Shown in pieces: positions 48,813 through 61,000 of a stretch of DNA of 64,000 bases. Where the stretch lies: the NCBI GenBank assembly GCA_033439265.1, contig JAVTVX010000012.1, positions 4,639,001-4,703,000 of the forward strand, in the 5' to 3' direction. Made by a program: the position numbers and the translations under genes. Positions within the stretch are counted from its first letter, which is position 1; every line of letters starts with the position of its first letter. Under the pieces are notes generated by a model. The model ran no database searches. It was given only the letters and a program-made list of their open reading frames with translations, and was not told where the DNA came from. The stretch comes from Dillenia suffruticosa. Taxonomy: Eukaryota; Streptophyta; Magnoliopsida; Dilleniales; Dilleniaceae.

Positions 48813-50548
48813 ATTACACTTGAGGGGACGAAAGAAAGAAGGGTAAATTGAAGGGACGAAGCAAACCAAGTCTTGTTTCCTTTTCGCCTGAGTTGAATGA
48901 GGCAGCTTGTGAAATGTACTATTACTTTCATTTGAGCATTTATTGTCCATAGTTTTAGCTTTCCATGTCTGCTAGTCCCAAACTGCATTTGAAAATAAAA
49001 TATTAATGTCATGGTACACTTTGTTTGCTCCTTTTTTATCTAGGCTTCTCCTACACGTGTGAGGGAAAATCTCTCGGAGAATCATTTTGTAAGGTTTCTA
49101 TCCCATTGCAGTATAAAATTGGTTGAGTCAGCCTAGGATTAGACCCAAAACCCACTCACCAAACAAAGTGCCCATGCTTAAGTTTAGGTTTGACCCTCAG
49201 GCTTAAAACGTGCTAGCCTAGCAAAACAAGTTAAACAACAAAGAGAGCAAAGAAAATCATCCCTCGCTAAAACAACATCAGACCGTAGCCGCCGCAACTC
49301 ATAACCTGCTAAGAAATGCAAGGAGCTATTTCGGGAGGATTAGAACTGCAGGGTAAGGGTATGTCTTTACACGAGAAACTTATGACATTGAAATCAAAGA
49401 GACCTTAAACGAGGGTACCATGTAAATGGATGACTATTTAGATTCATGTTTTCTGTCCGCATTTAGAAGACGTAGCCAAACAGCTAAATTATCAAGTACA
49501 CAGTTTGCAGGTTTGCCGGCACATCGCTGTTGACAGCTAGTATTATATGACCCATCGGAGGGTCCCAACGGCAAGGCTGCAAGCAATCATGAAAAAAAAT
49601 TCTCCCATGCTTCTTCCATTTCTCTCATGAGCATAAAGTCAGAAATAGCCTATTTGGTGGGTCAGCCATACCTTCACCAAATCCCCCATGTTTACTGGTC
49701 TTTTAAGAAGCTTCAAAAATTTGATTATTAGTTGAGCAATTTACATTGTAATTACAATTATTTAATTATGATATAATCAGATAACTAAATAACAATGATT
49801 CCAGTCAAATATTTCATAATAATCCGAGATCTCACCTTAATTATTACTGAGAAAGGGTAACAAATGCTAATTGAAAAGGACACAAGAAAAAACATAATCT
49901 GATTCCTGTTCCAATTGGTTGACAGTAGAACACAAACAAGCAGACAAGTTGCGCAGCTTAGCTGTAAAGTGTTGCATATTCTATTGAATAGATAAGTCAA
50001 AAAAAAAAAATGGAAAATCTTACTAGATAGATCCAGTCAGTTTGAAAAGCCTGCATTTCAAGTCCCCGAGATGTTCCTCTACTCTTTTTCATCTAATTTT
50101 AGGGGTAAAATAATACGAAATTGCCTATCGATTGAGTAAATAAAGAATGAGACTTATTTTTAGACAAGAAAAAATAAAAATAGAGATGTCACTTACAAAT
50201 AGAAGAAAGAAGACGAAAGAGGAAATTATAATGATGATGACAGAAGTGACATAAATTTACCTAAAAGTTGAGAACAAAGGAATGAAGATATACACATATA
50301 TAAATTACTATGAAGATTCTTAATAATTCTAACTAAGGTCCCATTTAGGCAACACAAATGGATCAGGCCAATTATGGCATCTTGTAGAAAAGAAAGCAAT
50401 ACCTTTTGCCCTTTTGCAATAAACTATCACTTCACCATCTTCTTTACTTTTAAGGTCTAAAAAAATTAGGTGACTTTTCATTGTCCTCTTCTGCAGAATA
50501 AATTGCAGCTATGCTTTTATTCTTTAGGACAAGTCTTTCATAACAAAA
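48813..50548. other. Intergenic region protease to DUF247 pseudogene
   Basis: Protease 3' UTR (about 48813-49010), then DNA of mixed composition. 49250-49620 is less AT-rich but has no usable frame. No gene or clear repeat seen. Confidence 0.6.
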
Positions 50549-51772
50549 ATGGGTGCTGTGTTCAATAAAGAGTTTTTGAGCTGGTACCTCATAACTCTTA
50601 AGCTTAGAGCAACTGTAGAGGCAGCTGCAAGTGGAAGTCCCAAGCCAAATGGAGATCAAGCCTCTGCAAGATCCATAGAGCGGACGGATGAAAAACAGCC
50701 ATCAGATTCTCTCGAAATTGTGATCAAGGAAGATGGTGAAAACAAGGAAGTAAAAGTAGAAGCTATATCACAAGAATCCGAGTGGGTGATTTCTATCAAA
50801 GAAAAGCTAGAACCAGCCCGTCAAGAAGATTTGGTTAGCTCGTGGACAAAGCTATGCATATATAGAATTCCACACTGCCTAAGAAATCAAGGCAATGACA
50901 AAAGCATTTGTTCCTCAAATGGTCTCCTTGGGACCTTATCATCATGGAAAGAGGTGACTGCACCTCATGGACAGGCACAAATGGAGATCTCTGCAGCGAA
51001 TTCTTAAGCGTACTAATCAAGACACAAACCTATATCTTAATTCCATAAAGGAGTTAGAAGAGAAAGCCCGGGAATGCTATGAAGGTCCTATCAGTCTTGG
51101 TAGTAACAAGTTTGTGGAAATGATGGTTCTTAATGATTGCTTTATATATCAGAGCTCTTTCAGGATGCTGCAGGAGGGTTTAAGCAACTAGGGTATTCGA
51201 GAAATGATCCTGTCTTTGCCATGAGAGGATCAATGCACTTGATTTGATAATGCCAGAGAATCAAATCCCACTTTTCCTATTGGATAAGTTGTTAGGACTT
51301 CAATTGGGTGATCGTTACCAAAAAGGGCTGGTTTCCAAGCTAGCTATTCGATACTTCGATCCATTGATGCCAACTGATGAGCCCCTAATAAAGAGCGATA
51401 TGAACAAGTTGGAATCCTCGTTGGGACATGGAAACATCTTTGATCTATTGAATGATCAAAGTAAGCTTCACTGCCTTGATGTTTTTCAGATAAGTCTATT
51501 AAGATCAGGGCCTCAGCCTGTTCCGAGAATTTGGATCAGGGAATGGTCACATGCCAATAGAGTAGCTGATAAGAGAAGACAACAACTGATTCATTGTGTG
51601 TCTGAATTGAGAGAAGCAGAAATCAAATTCAAGAAAAGAGAGATCGCTTCTGGGACATCAAATTCAACAATGGGGTTCTCAGAATTCCTAGGCTCTTAAT
51701 CCATGATGGTACTAAATCCTAATTCATTAACCTATTGCTTTTGAGCAGTGTGATCTAGACTGCAGCAATGAC
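50549..51772 (+). pseudogene. DUF247 (UPF0481) family pseudogene, 3'-truncated
   Basis: Starts like many woody-plant DUF247 proteins (MGAVFNKEFLSWYLITLKLR) and continues through SEWVISIKEKLE and LCIYRIPHCLR. The frame then slips near 50890, and MVSLGPYHHGKR continues in another frame. RHKWRSLQRILKRTNQD follows, then slips again near 51145 (ELFQDAAGGFKQLGY), a stop after MRGSMHL near 51240, then ENQIPLFLLDKLLGLQLG. DRFWDIKFNNGVLRIPRLLIHDGTKS is read in a further frame, and IAFEQCDLDCSND (about 51733-51772) is the last recognisable piece. At least three frameshifts, one stop and loss of the C-terminal third with its membrane helix make it non-functional. Intact members are plant-specific proteins of largely unknown role, some linked to self-incompatibility. 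Confidence 0.9.
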
Positions 51773-51778
51773 GAAATT

Positions 51779-51915
51779 GACTCGAAGAACATAAATGACT
51801 GCGATTGCTGCAAAAGCGGTCCAACGATGAAGAACGCGAGGGGTTATCATGTCGAGCAGGTTTTGGTACCGTGAGACGGCGGAGGTCCACTGGGATACGG
51901 CAGCTGCCCGGTAAA
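51779..51915 (-). pseudogene. RER1 gene fragment fused to the DUF247 pseudogene
   Basis: On the minus strand, 51915-51779 reads VYRAAAVSQW, SRYQNLLDMITPRVLHRW and AIAVIYVLRV in one open frame. This is the N-terminal part of RER1, the Golgi protein that returns membrane proteins to the ER, up to the first membrane segment. Homology stops at the V of YVLRV, within seven bases of the end of DUF247 homology on the other strand. Upstream the frame meets a stop near 51950 with no start codon. It is a small inverted gene fragment, not a gene. Confidence 0.75.
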
Positions 51916-54900
51916 CTTTCGCCGGTGGCTGTTCCGGTTTCCGTTGACGGTTTTACTGGTGGTTTAGTTCTGAGGAAACGTCGCCGTATTATTTGGGTGG
52001 CGCTGGGGAGGAAGAATGACCGAAGGAGGAAGTCAGGAAACGCCTAACCTGTACGGCGCTTACTTTTGTGGCGGTTTTCAATTTGTGAACGATTTTCTGG
52101 ATCGATTGAACCGGCGTTAAATCGTAACGATTATGGTTAATAATTAATTATGATTAAAAATATTAATTAATAATTTTAATAGTTAATTCCAATAATTAAG
52201 ATATTTAAAACTCGTAATTGAATGGTTAAAAAATTAGTTAATGATTAATAAATGGTTAAGAAAAATAAAATAAATACACAATATAAGAAATAAATTGGAT
52301 ATAAAATGAAACCGATAATACTCTTATTTTCTCTCTAGTCTTATCTCCCTCTCTCCTCTTTCTATCACTCTCTAAAATTCACATCGAATGATAAATTTAT
52401 ATATATTTAATTTATGCATGGCTGCTAAAAATATACGGATAGATGAAAAATTACCCACAAATATCAAAGAGCAAAGGGGCATGTTCTTTTGATTTGCATG
52501 TTGGTTAGGGTAAATTATTAGATGCTCCCCATTTATAATAATCATATAAATCAATCTTAACATATATATATATATATTAAAATAATATTAGACTTTCATC
52601 ATAAACTTAAATAATATTTTAAATTTAATAATAACTGCTCATGTTGGGGCTAAATTCTAATTTTTAATTGTTCTGACGTAAAGTGAGTCTTTGATCAAAA
52701 GTCCAGCTGAGAAGTTTAGTTGCAAGGGGTGGATTTCTCATTTTTGCGTTTTTTGGGGTTATGCTCTCGTAATATTAAATTATGTTTTTTTAAGGAAAAA
52801 ACTAGGGGGGAGAACGACAAAAGCCTTGGTGGTTCAAAGAGGACGACAGAGCGCATGATGGGTCACCAAGACTTCCGATATTAATGTTTTTATGATTTTA
52901 AAATATTTTTTATATTTTAAATATCCCAATATACTAAATTAATCAATTTTTATATTTTTATATTTTTTATATTTAAATAATTATTTACTAATAAATTATA
53001 ATTATAAATTTTATATTATTTTTCTTACGATCGAGAATTACATATTTTATATTTTAGATTTTTATTATAAAATAAAATTATTTTATTATTTTTATAAAAT
53101 AATTAAGATTTATATTAAAATTTATATATTTTTTTATATTCTTATTTTCGTGGAATGAAGATGGTAGCACTCGGAGGATAAAAAGGTCATTTGATGTTCA
53201 GTAGAGGAGGGATATTCTTGGGCTAATAAATTTTTCCTTCCTCGCCATCTCCAACGTTTCAAACTTCAAAATCACAATAACTGGATTATTTATCATAGGC
53301 AAGTTGACCCCCATCGTCGCATCGCATCAATCACATCATTTGATATTCGGCCTTGAGAGAGACAGATAAAGAGGGCAATTTTCATTGAATCATCAGAAAC
53401 CCTAGCTCACTAAATCACCACATTCACTCATTCAAATGCTGCGACAGTGAACGAACAGAAATTGGAAATTTCAGATCCCTCTCTGATTCTTGTAAGAATT
53501 ATTAGATTTGGTTCAAAACAGGCACGAATTCCTCTTCAATTTTATCTTTATATAGCCGCATTGTTGTTTCATTGATGTGTTTATCTTTAGAACTAGTAAT
53601 ATGTGTTGATTGCAATATGATTCCGAGTTTCTGCGAGATCAGGTATTTGGATCTCGTTCTTTAGCGTGTATTCATAAATGGGTTTGTTTCCATTTATGCG
53701 TAACATTGGCTTAATCCTAAGATCTTGGGATACAAGATAGTGTGGTTTGGTCCCCAGTTCTAGCCTTCAAACCTCATGTCCTAAATCAACCATGATACTC
53801 ATTCTATTGTTTGCATCTTTTTGATTTTCTGTTAAATTTTCATCAAGTGGAGAAATGAAGGTTTACATTGTATGTTGCAAGTGATGGCAGACAAAGTGGA
53901 GAAATGTGGGTGCCAAACGGTTCCATTAGTAAAGTCTCTTGATGTGGGGAGATTATTCATTAAGCCCGTCTGACATGGTCCTTTCTCAATCGTTTCTTAG
54001 TAACAGTGACATATTTCGCAATTCTATCCATGTTATAGGGTAACTGATTTGTATTCTTGTGAGGACTATACATGTCCTTCCCACCTGAAAAGTAGCCCCT
54101 TGAGGTGGTATCAACAAATCCTAATATTGAATCCTTCTTACACCATGGTTCAAGGGTATAAGGGCTACTGGAGAGCAAGCCTCATTGTGTGGCTTAATTA
54201 TCTAAGCCAAAAATAGAGAGAGAGGGAGAGGGAGAGAAGGGGAGAGAAGGGGAGATAGAGGGAGGGAGGGAGGGAGGGAGAGAGAGAGAGAGAGGGAGAG
54301 AGAGAGAGGGAGAGAGAGAGAGAGAGAGAGGAGAGGAGAGAACATTTACTTGCTAGTGATAGGGGATGAAGACATGCCAATTACCACCCTCTATCTTCCA
54401 TTCCTAGCAAAAAAAAGGATGGGAAATATATTGATGAGCTCGCAAGACCGTAGGAGGAGACAACTCTCCAGTGAACGAGGGCTTATGATATGAAGTTCAG
54501 TTATGCAATTAAAAGTTCAACTATTGTAAAAAAATAGAGGTAAAAAAAGGGTATCACATTGATCGATTGACTGTATGACAATCACTCTTTGGATATCATA
54601 CATGGTAACTTCCACAATGTAGAAGTTTTAAAAAGACAAGAATCTGGGTTGAAAATTATGTAGGACAGATTTTCCCATCAGTCTACTACTTTGATCAGGA
54701 GAGAAAAATGAAAATCTTATTTTTGAAGTCTGTAGCTATATTTTACTTATGGTACGTAACACCACATAAAAGGAGATTTAAGATACCACATAAAATGTGT
54801 TTTTCATGTGTCTTTGTTGCAGTGTCATTTTGTTGTTATTCTGCTGTTCTCATTTTGATTGTATTTCATAGGATTTTGGGTTCTATATTGTAGAGTTCTA

Positions 54901-55017
54901 AGTAAATGCTATGGATTGAAGCTTTCTTTACCTACTTAGCCGTACATTCTTTTTCCTAGCTTATTATACTGAACTCTCAGCATGAACCTTGTTTTTATAT
55001 GTGGTTTTTCTGCCAGA
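51916..55017. other. Intergenic region, then PTEN2 promoter, leader and leader intron
   Basis: 51916-53200 is AT-rich with no gene. A probable non-coding leader exon ends at 53491 (TCTGATTCTT then GTAAGA), and the leader intron would run to the TGCCAG acceptor at 55016, one base before the PTEN2 ATG. The leader carries a five-codon upstream ORF including the stop (53436-53450). The leader intron contains a long polypurine tract at 54215-54340. These exon limits are inferred from splice consensus only. Confidence 0.5.
54215..54340 (+). repeat. Polypurine tract (GA/GGGA repeats), about 126 nt
   Basis: (GA)n, GGGGAGAGAA repeats and (GGGA)n run with a single pyrimidine (T near 54256). It lies in the inferred leader intron of PTEN2. 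The purine/pyrimidine strand asymmetry and mirror symmetry favour triplex (H-DNA) formation, and length variation is likely. Confidence 0.9.
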
Positions 55018-58000
55018 ATGGATTCAGAATCTGCAGACTTATCATCTCAACCACATTCTAAAGCCCCTGATGCTGAACCTCCTGCTCCCTCCACTGCTAA
55101 AACTATGGATGTCGAACCAACTAATCCTACCTTAAGTCCACCACATCACTCAACAGCTCTTTTTTCTACATCTGGCATAACATCTTGGGCCAAGAACCTG
55201 AGAATTCCGCAGAGCTTTGTGATGGTTCAAGAGGACTCAAAGGCTGAAAATTCTGAAAGGTCAAGTTTTGCTCGCTTCACAAGTAACTTTGGACTGCGCC
55301 TATCTCCAGCGACAGCTGAGAACACTGAAGGCACTTCAACAACATCACAAAATGGTATCCTTGATTCATTTACGAAAGGCATAGTTGACTCATCTCGTAG
55401 TGCTGTAAAGGCTGTGCAGGTTAAGGCACGCCATATGGTTTCTCAAAACAAGCGAAGATACCAGGTATCTTACCAGTCCATCATGTCATAACGTTAACTA
55501 CACACTCAATACTTTTCTCTTGTTTAGTTAAATGTTACTCAGATAGTCATATGTCTAAACACAATTTTTCTTGGTTAAGATTACAGTTTGCGTGCTCGAA
55601 TTTTCATTTCATAACACTTTACATCCTGTGTTTTAGTTGGTTACACTGCATCTTCTAATTTGTGGTCAAATAACACTTTGAACACTACACATAACAGATT
55701 CTGAAAATACCCTTAAATAGTGATTTTTTATTGTTTCTTTTATAGGTTTTCAATTTTTATTTTTTTACTTTTGCCTTTTTTTTTTCAATTTCTTTGTTGT
55801 TATCTCACTAATCCCAATTAACCATATTTCCCTGCCACAAGATCTTCCTTCTCTGGCTAAAACTCATTGCATGATCATAGTCACCAGTGCTTGTGCCACC
55901 ATCATAACTCCAATTTAAGAATGAGATGATGGTGAGGATGTGAGAGGAGAGGAGAGGGAACTGAATCCAATGAAGCAAAATCCAAAACCCCTCCCCTAAT
56001 TCTAAATGTAAATGCTTTATGCTTTTTGAAGTCAATATTCAGAGATGAACAATTACAGCAACGACACCCTCTAAAAGGATCTAGTTCCCAACACCTCCAA
56101 CCCTGTACTCCGATCACTTTCTTTATTCCAATCCACAATAGCAACAGCCTTGCCCTTCTTGTTCACAAGCACCAGCTCTTCCCTGCATCTTCTTCTTGTT
56201 CACCCACTTCCTCTCCCTCTCTCTCTCAACAATTACAACTTGAACTTGACAGAAACACCACAAGCTGCTCCTTTCTGCATCATCTTCTTCTTCACCCACT
56301 TCCTCTCTCTCTCTCTCTCATGAAATTGAACTTGACGGAAACACCACAAGACGAGTCTTTTGCTTCCATGCCTTAAATCTGGCCTGCAAGGAGGGAGAGA
56401 ACAATTGAAGCCAGGATGGTGGCACAGCTATTTGCCCCTGTGATGGCATGGTGAGTTTTAGCCGGAGAAGAAAGCTCACATGGCCAGAAAACATGGTTAA
56501 TTGGGAGTGAGCTAACAATGAAGACATTAAAAATATTGAAAATTTGGGAAAAAAAATGAAAAGGATAAAAAAAAAAATTGAAAACCCATAAAAAAGAATA
56601 AAAAATTTGTTATTTAATTGTATTTTTGGAATTAGATGGATGAAATATGCAAAGTGTTATTTGACCACAAACTATAAGATGCAAAATGTAATCAACTAGA
56701 ACAGAGGATGCAAATGTTATGAAATGTAAACTAGAGGATAAAAACTGAAATTCACCCATTTTTCTTTGGTTTATATGGTTTTATCTCTTTTTTTTTTCGT
56801 TTTAATTTACTTTCTGCATTGGTAGCTTATATCAGCTTATCATCTTGAATTAAGAATCCATTTATGATGCCTGCCTATTTGCATTTGTTATGTAACCATC
56901 ATGATGGGCATGAAATAAGGTCATCTGAAAAGGACTTAAATTTTGTTCCTGGTTTTAAACATTTCTTTCTTTGTGCAAGCCCATGGATTTCTTAAGTTTA
57001 GGAGATATTTATGTGGCTGTTAAAATCAGGTTTCCACCTTATTGGTTTGAGGAGTAGAATTGTGTTAGGATTCTACAAAATTTTGAAAGAAATCGTTGAC
57101 AAAATTGTAAATTGGACTTGTAGGATTGGACTATAACAATTATAGGAATTTGTATTTATGTGAGGTAGTGGAATGCTTGTCTTCCTCACTATGCACTTGT
57201 GTATGCACAATCAAACTCAAAAAGCATATCTCTGTGCAGTAACCTTCTGAGCTGAGCTAAGCTATTTGTATACTGAGTGCAATATAAGAGCCACAAGCTC
57301 AGAAAATTTGTCTTTTCCCAATAATTCAATTGGTCATCCCTCTTGTAAATATTTGGTCTTCACTTCTTGCACCTTTTTTACTACTGGATCTGGGTCACTA
57401 TGCAGTTGCCCAGAAATTTCAGTTTTAGCATCTTCATTAAGCAGTTTAATGATACTACTCAATTTTGCTCCCAAAACTTTTCCTAAATGAAATCTTTTCA
57501 AGCACCCCATTCAAGGTCTTTTCTCTTTTTATGGCTTTTATGGATGGATCTTAACAATTTATAATATGAAAATGAAGACTTTCCTTCTTGAAGTTATTTC
57601 TCTCAATATAGGGAGTAGACAAGTACTGGTCTTGAAGTGATGCCTAACTACTTAACTAGGTGCTAATATCAGACACCATCAAATGCTTGTAGCTTGGTTA
57701 TACATTAGTTACTAACTTGCTGATTGCACAACTGAAGTCGAGATACCACTGCTCATGATTTAATGCCTATACAGGCCTAGAGATTTGCAACAACAACAAT
57801 GACAACAAACTGTACCTTAAACCCAATAATTTGGGGTCAGTCATTTGAGAGACAAATTATGATTAAAAAAATAAATAAATAAATAAATACAAAAATAGAA
57901 ATAAATATAGAAGAGAATAGAAAAAAAGTAAATAAATAAGTATATATATCCAAAATATATTAGTTTAATTTGTGCGGATTCTTCTACGCCACTTATTTCT

Positions 58001-61000
58001 ATCCAAGGTCATCTTCTCGTTTAAACCATTAACTATCATATCTTTATTAATAACTTGCATTCAAGTTTTTAGCAGTCTACCCCTACGTTTTACTAAATCT
58101 CTCATATTTAAGTTCTCGGTTTTCCGAATTGGTACGTCCTTAGATCTTCTTTGCACGTACCCAAACTATCTCAAACGACATTTTCGCATTTTATCCATAA
58201 TTGAACTAACTCTCAACTTATTACGAATCTCTTTATTTCTAATTCTATCTCTTCTACTTTTACCAAACATCCATCTAAGTATTTTCATTTATGCTACGAC
58301 CATTTTTGTTTTTGTTATTGTTATTGTTTAATAACTCAACACTCAGTACTATATAATAATGCAGGTCTAACCGCAATTCTATAGAACTTTTCCTTCAAAT
58401 GCATTGGCATCGTGCGATTGCAAAGAATTCCGATGCTTTTCTGCATTTTATCCGGCCCACTTAAATCCTATGGTTCACGTCTTCATCTATATTGCCATCA
58501 TTTTGAATGATAGAACCTAAATACCTAAACTGTTCATTTTCCGATACATCTTGTCTATTTAGCCTAATCGTTTTTTCATTATTTCGATGATTGTTGCTAA
58601 ACCTACACCTCATATGCAACCCTAGAGATTTGCATGCAAACAAAATTTAAAGCTTTGGTTTATCTCATCTTGTTTATGCCAACTGAAAGAAAAATGAAAA
58701 ATGAAAAGCTTCTAAATGTAGAGTGATGGATATCTGGATGGCCAGATGAAAAGTAAAACATTTATGAAGGGTAACATTGCCTCTTCCACTTATACTGGCC
58801 TCTCTTACTTGGATGGCCAGTTAAAAAGTAAATTTGCAATCGTTTGTGAAGGGTAAGATTGCCTCTTCCATTGTTACTGGCTGGTCTTGGTGGCCTTCTT
58901 CATGTCCTGCGTTAGATGTGATTTGGTTTTAATTTCTCTCTGTTCATTTTCCCTTTGTCCAGAAATTGTAGTCGTATTTGACTTGGCGCATACTTTGAGG
59001 ACATTGACTTGTTATTGAATTTTCTTGTATTCTTTCTTTTTAATAAAAGAAAAAAGAAAAAAGAATAAAGATGGGATGCATCATGTCAAACTACTCTTAT
59101 TTTCTTGTAGTTGGAAAATATTAAATAATAGAGAAAAATATAGGAGGATATCCCAGTATAGCTGCCTTCTTGGGAGAGGGCAAGTCCAACACGAGTCATG
59201 AGAAGAGAACTCAAAAGGGGAGGATGATCGAATTCAGCTTCTTCAGGAAAACTGCACATCTATTACCCTTTCAGTAGGTGTGTCAAAACTTGTACTCCTG
59301 ATTTCTGTTGAGTAACTTACTGCAGTCCCAGATAAGCGCTCCCAATGGCTAAAAGAGGGCTCAATATCTTGAATCAACTGGATAACTCCTAAAGCATGAG
59401 TTTTATGAATAACCATATGGCAAGATTTTGCCATAATTGATGAATTACAAAGTTGACTGCGTTAGGCTCTTCTGTGCTGCAACATTTCTGCATTTATCTG
59501 AACTATTTTTTTTACCAAGGAAATGGCGGTACATTGTTAAAACCATTGATTTAAGTCTTCATAAGATATATTCAGGTATAGGTTTTAGGATAGGAGTTGG
59601 CTACTTATATTATCCTCTCCGCAACTTATAATTGCATAGACTTGTGCATTAAGGTGGCATTTTGCAATTTGTGGTCTTTCTTATTCTCCAGACATGTGAT
59701 TCTTCTTATTTTAATTTATTTAACATGACAGATTGTATTCCAATTAGTTATGGTCATGCATTTGTTTAAATGAACCATTCTTTTCCTTGTCCATCACTTA
59801 ATATTTTATTCATGAAAGGTCCCCATGCTGTTGTCTAAATCATCATTAACATAATGGTGTTGTTATATATGAATTTAGGAAGGAGGGTTTGATTTAGATA
59901 TGACATACATCACTGAAAACATAATTGCAATGGGCTTCCCTGCGGGCGATATGAGCTCTGGGCTTTTGGGATATGTTGAGGTATGCAGTTTATGATTCCT
60001 TTTGAAACTTAATAGTGTAACTCTGAGGTGGATTTGTACTGAAGCATACTCGAGACTTTTCTTGCAGGGATTCTACCGAAATCACATTGAAGAAGTTATC
60101 GAGTTTTTGGAAACTCATCACAAGGTGCCCCCAATTTTTTGAACTACAAGTCACACATCTTTCCTTTGCTATCCAATTCACTAAATGAAATTTCTATTTC
60201 AAGGAAAAAATTATCTACCATTGCTGCTGTGTCTTTTAATTGTTAGTAGTGTCCTGTTAGTTCTTTAATTTACATATTTGTCAGGCAAACTAAATGTCAA
60301 GTCCCTTTGTGTGGATTCATGCAACCCTGAGCTTATCTGTGTCAAGTTCGTAGTCTTATTTCGATTTTTTTTTTAAATACATGTTTTAACTCAAATGTGT
60401 TTATGCAGGGAAAGTATAAAGTCTATAATCTTTGCTCTGAGAGACTGTATAATGCAGCATTGCTTAAGGGGAAGGTTTGTTTCTTTTTTAAACCATTCTG
60501 TATATTGAACATATAGCATTTTCACAATTAAAGAGTGTTAAATAAGATTTGTAACTGCAATTAAAAACGTTTAAACTGAGGACCGGTTTGCAAGTTGTCT
60601 AAAATACATCATGTTATTAGCTCCTTTTTCATTCTGCCATTCGTAGGCTCTTTCTCATCTGCCATTGTTGTTAAATGTATAGATATTGGAGCATAACTTT
60701 CAATCATGCATGCCTTTCTGAACAAGGCTAACATTATTTCTAACATTATTTAGTTGGACGGCAACATGGTTTAGTTTGATCTTTGATGTGGTCCAACATA
60801 TCAAATCTAGTATAGAAACATGGTTGATCCAGTTTATAGCAAGCTTGGTAAGCTTCTCTCTGAAGCAGCCAAGCTTAGGGGAAAGAACCAATGGTTCTGT
60901 GCATTTGAAGGGCCGGACCTTCATACTCTACCGAAGAGGAGAATAAAATTGTATGATAAAAATTGAATCTCATTGCACTTGCCATGAGGGAGTTGATTTG

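Noticed and set aside
51779..51915. RER1 as a functional gene
   Set aside because: Only the N-terminal segment is present, with no start codon and no downstream exons where they should lie.
51805..52047. Arg-rich plus-strand frame after the DUF247 pseudogene
   Set aside because: It is the antisense of the RER1 fragment and its GC-rich flank; the minus strand gives the recognisable protein.
59243..59434. 63-codon minus-strand frame in PTEN2 intron 1
   Set aside because: Looks mildly protein-like, but no family was recognised and no continuation in other frames was seen.
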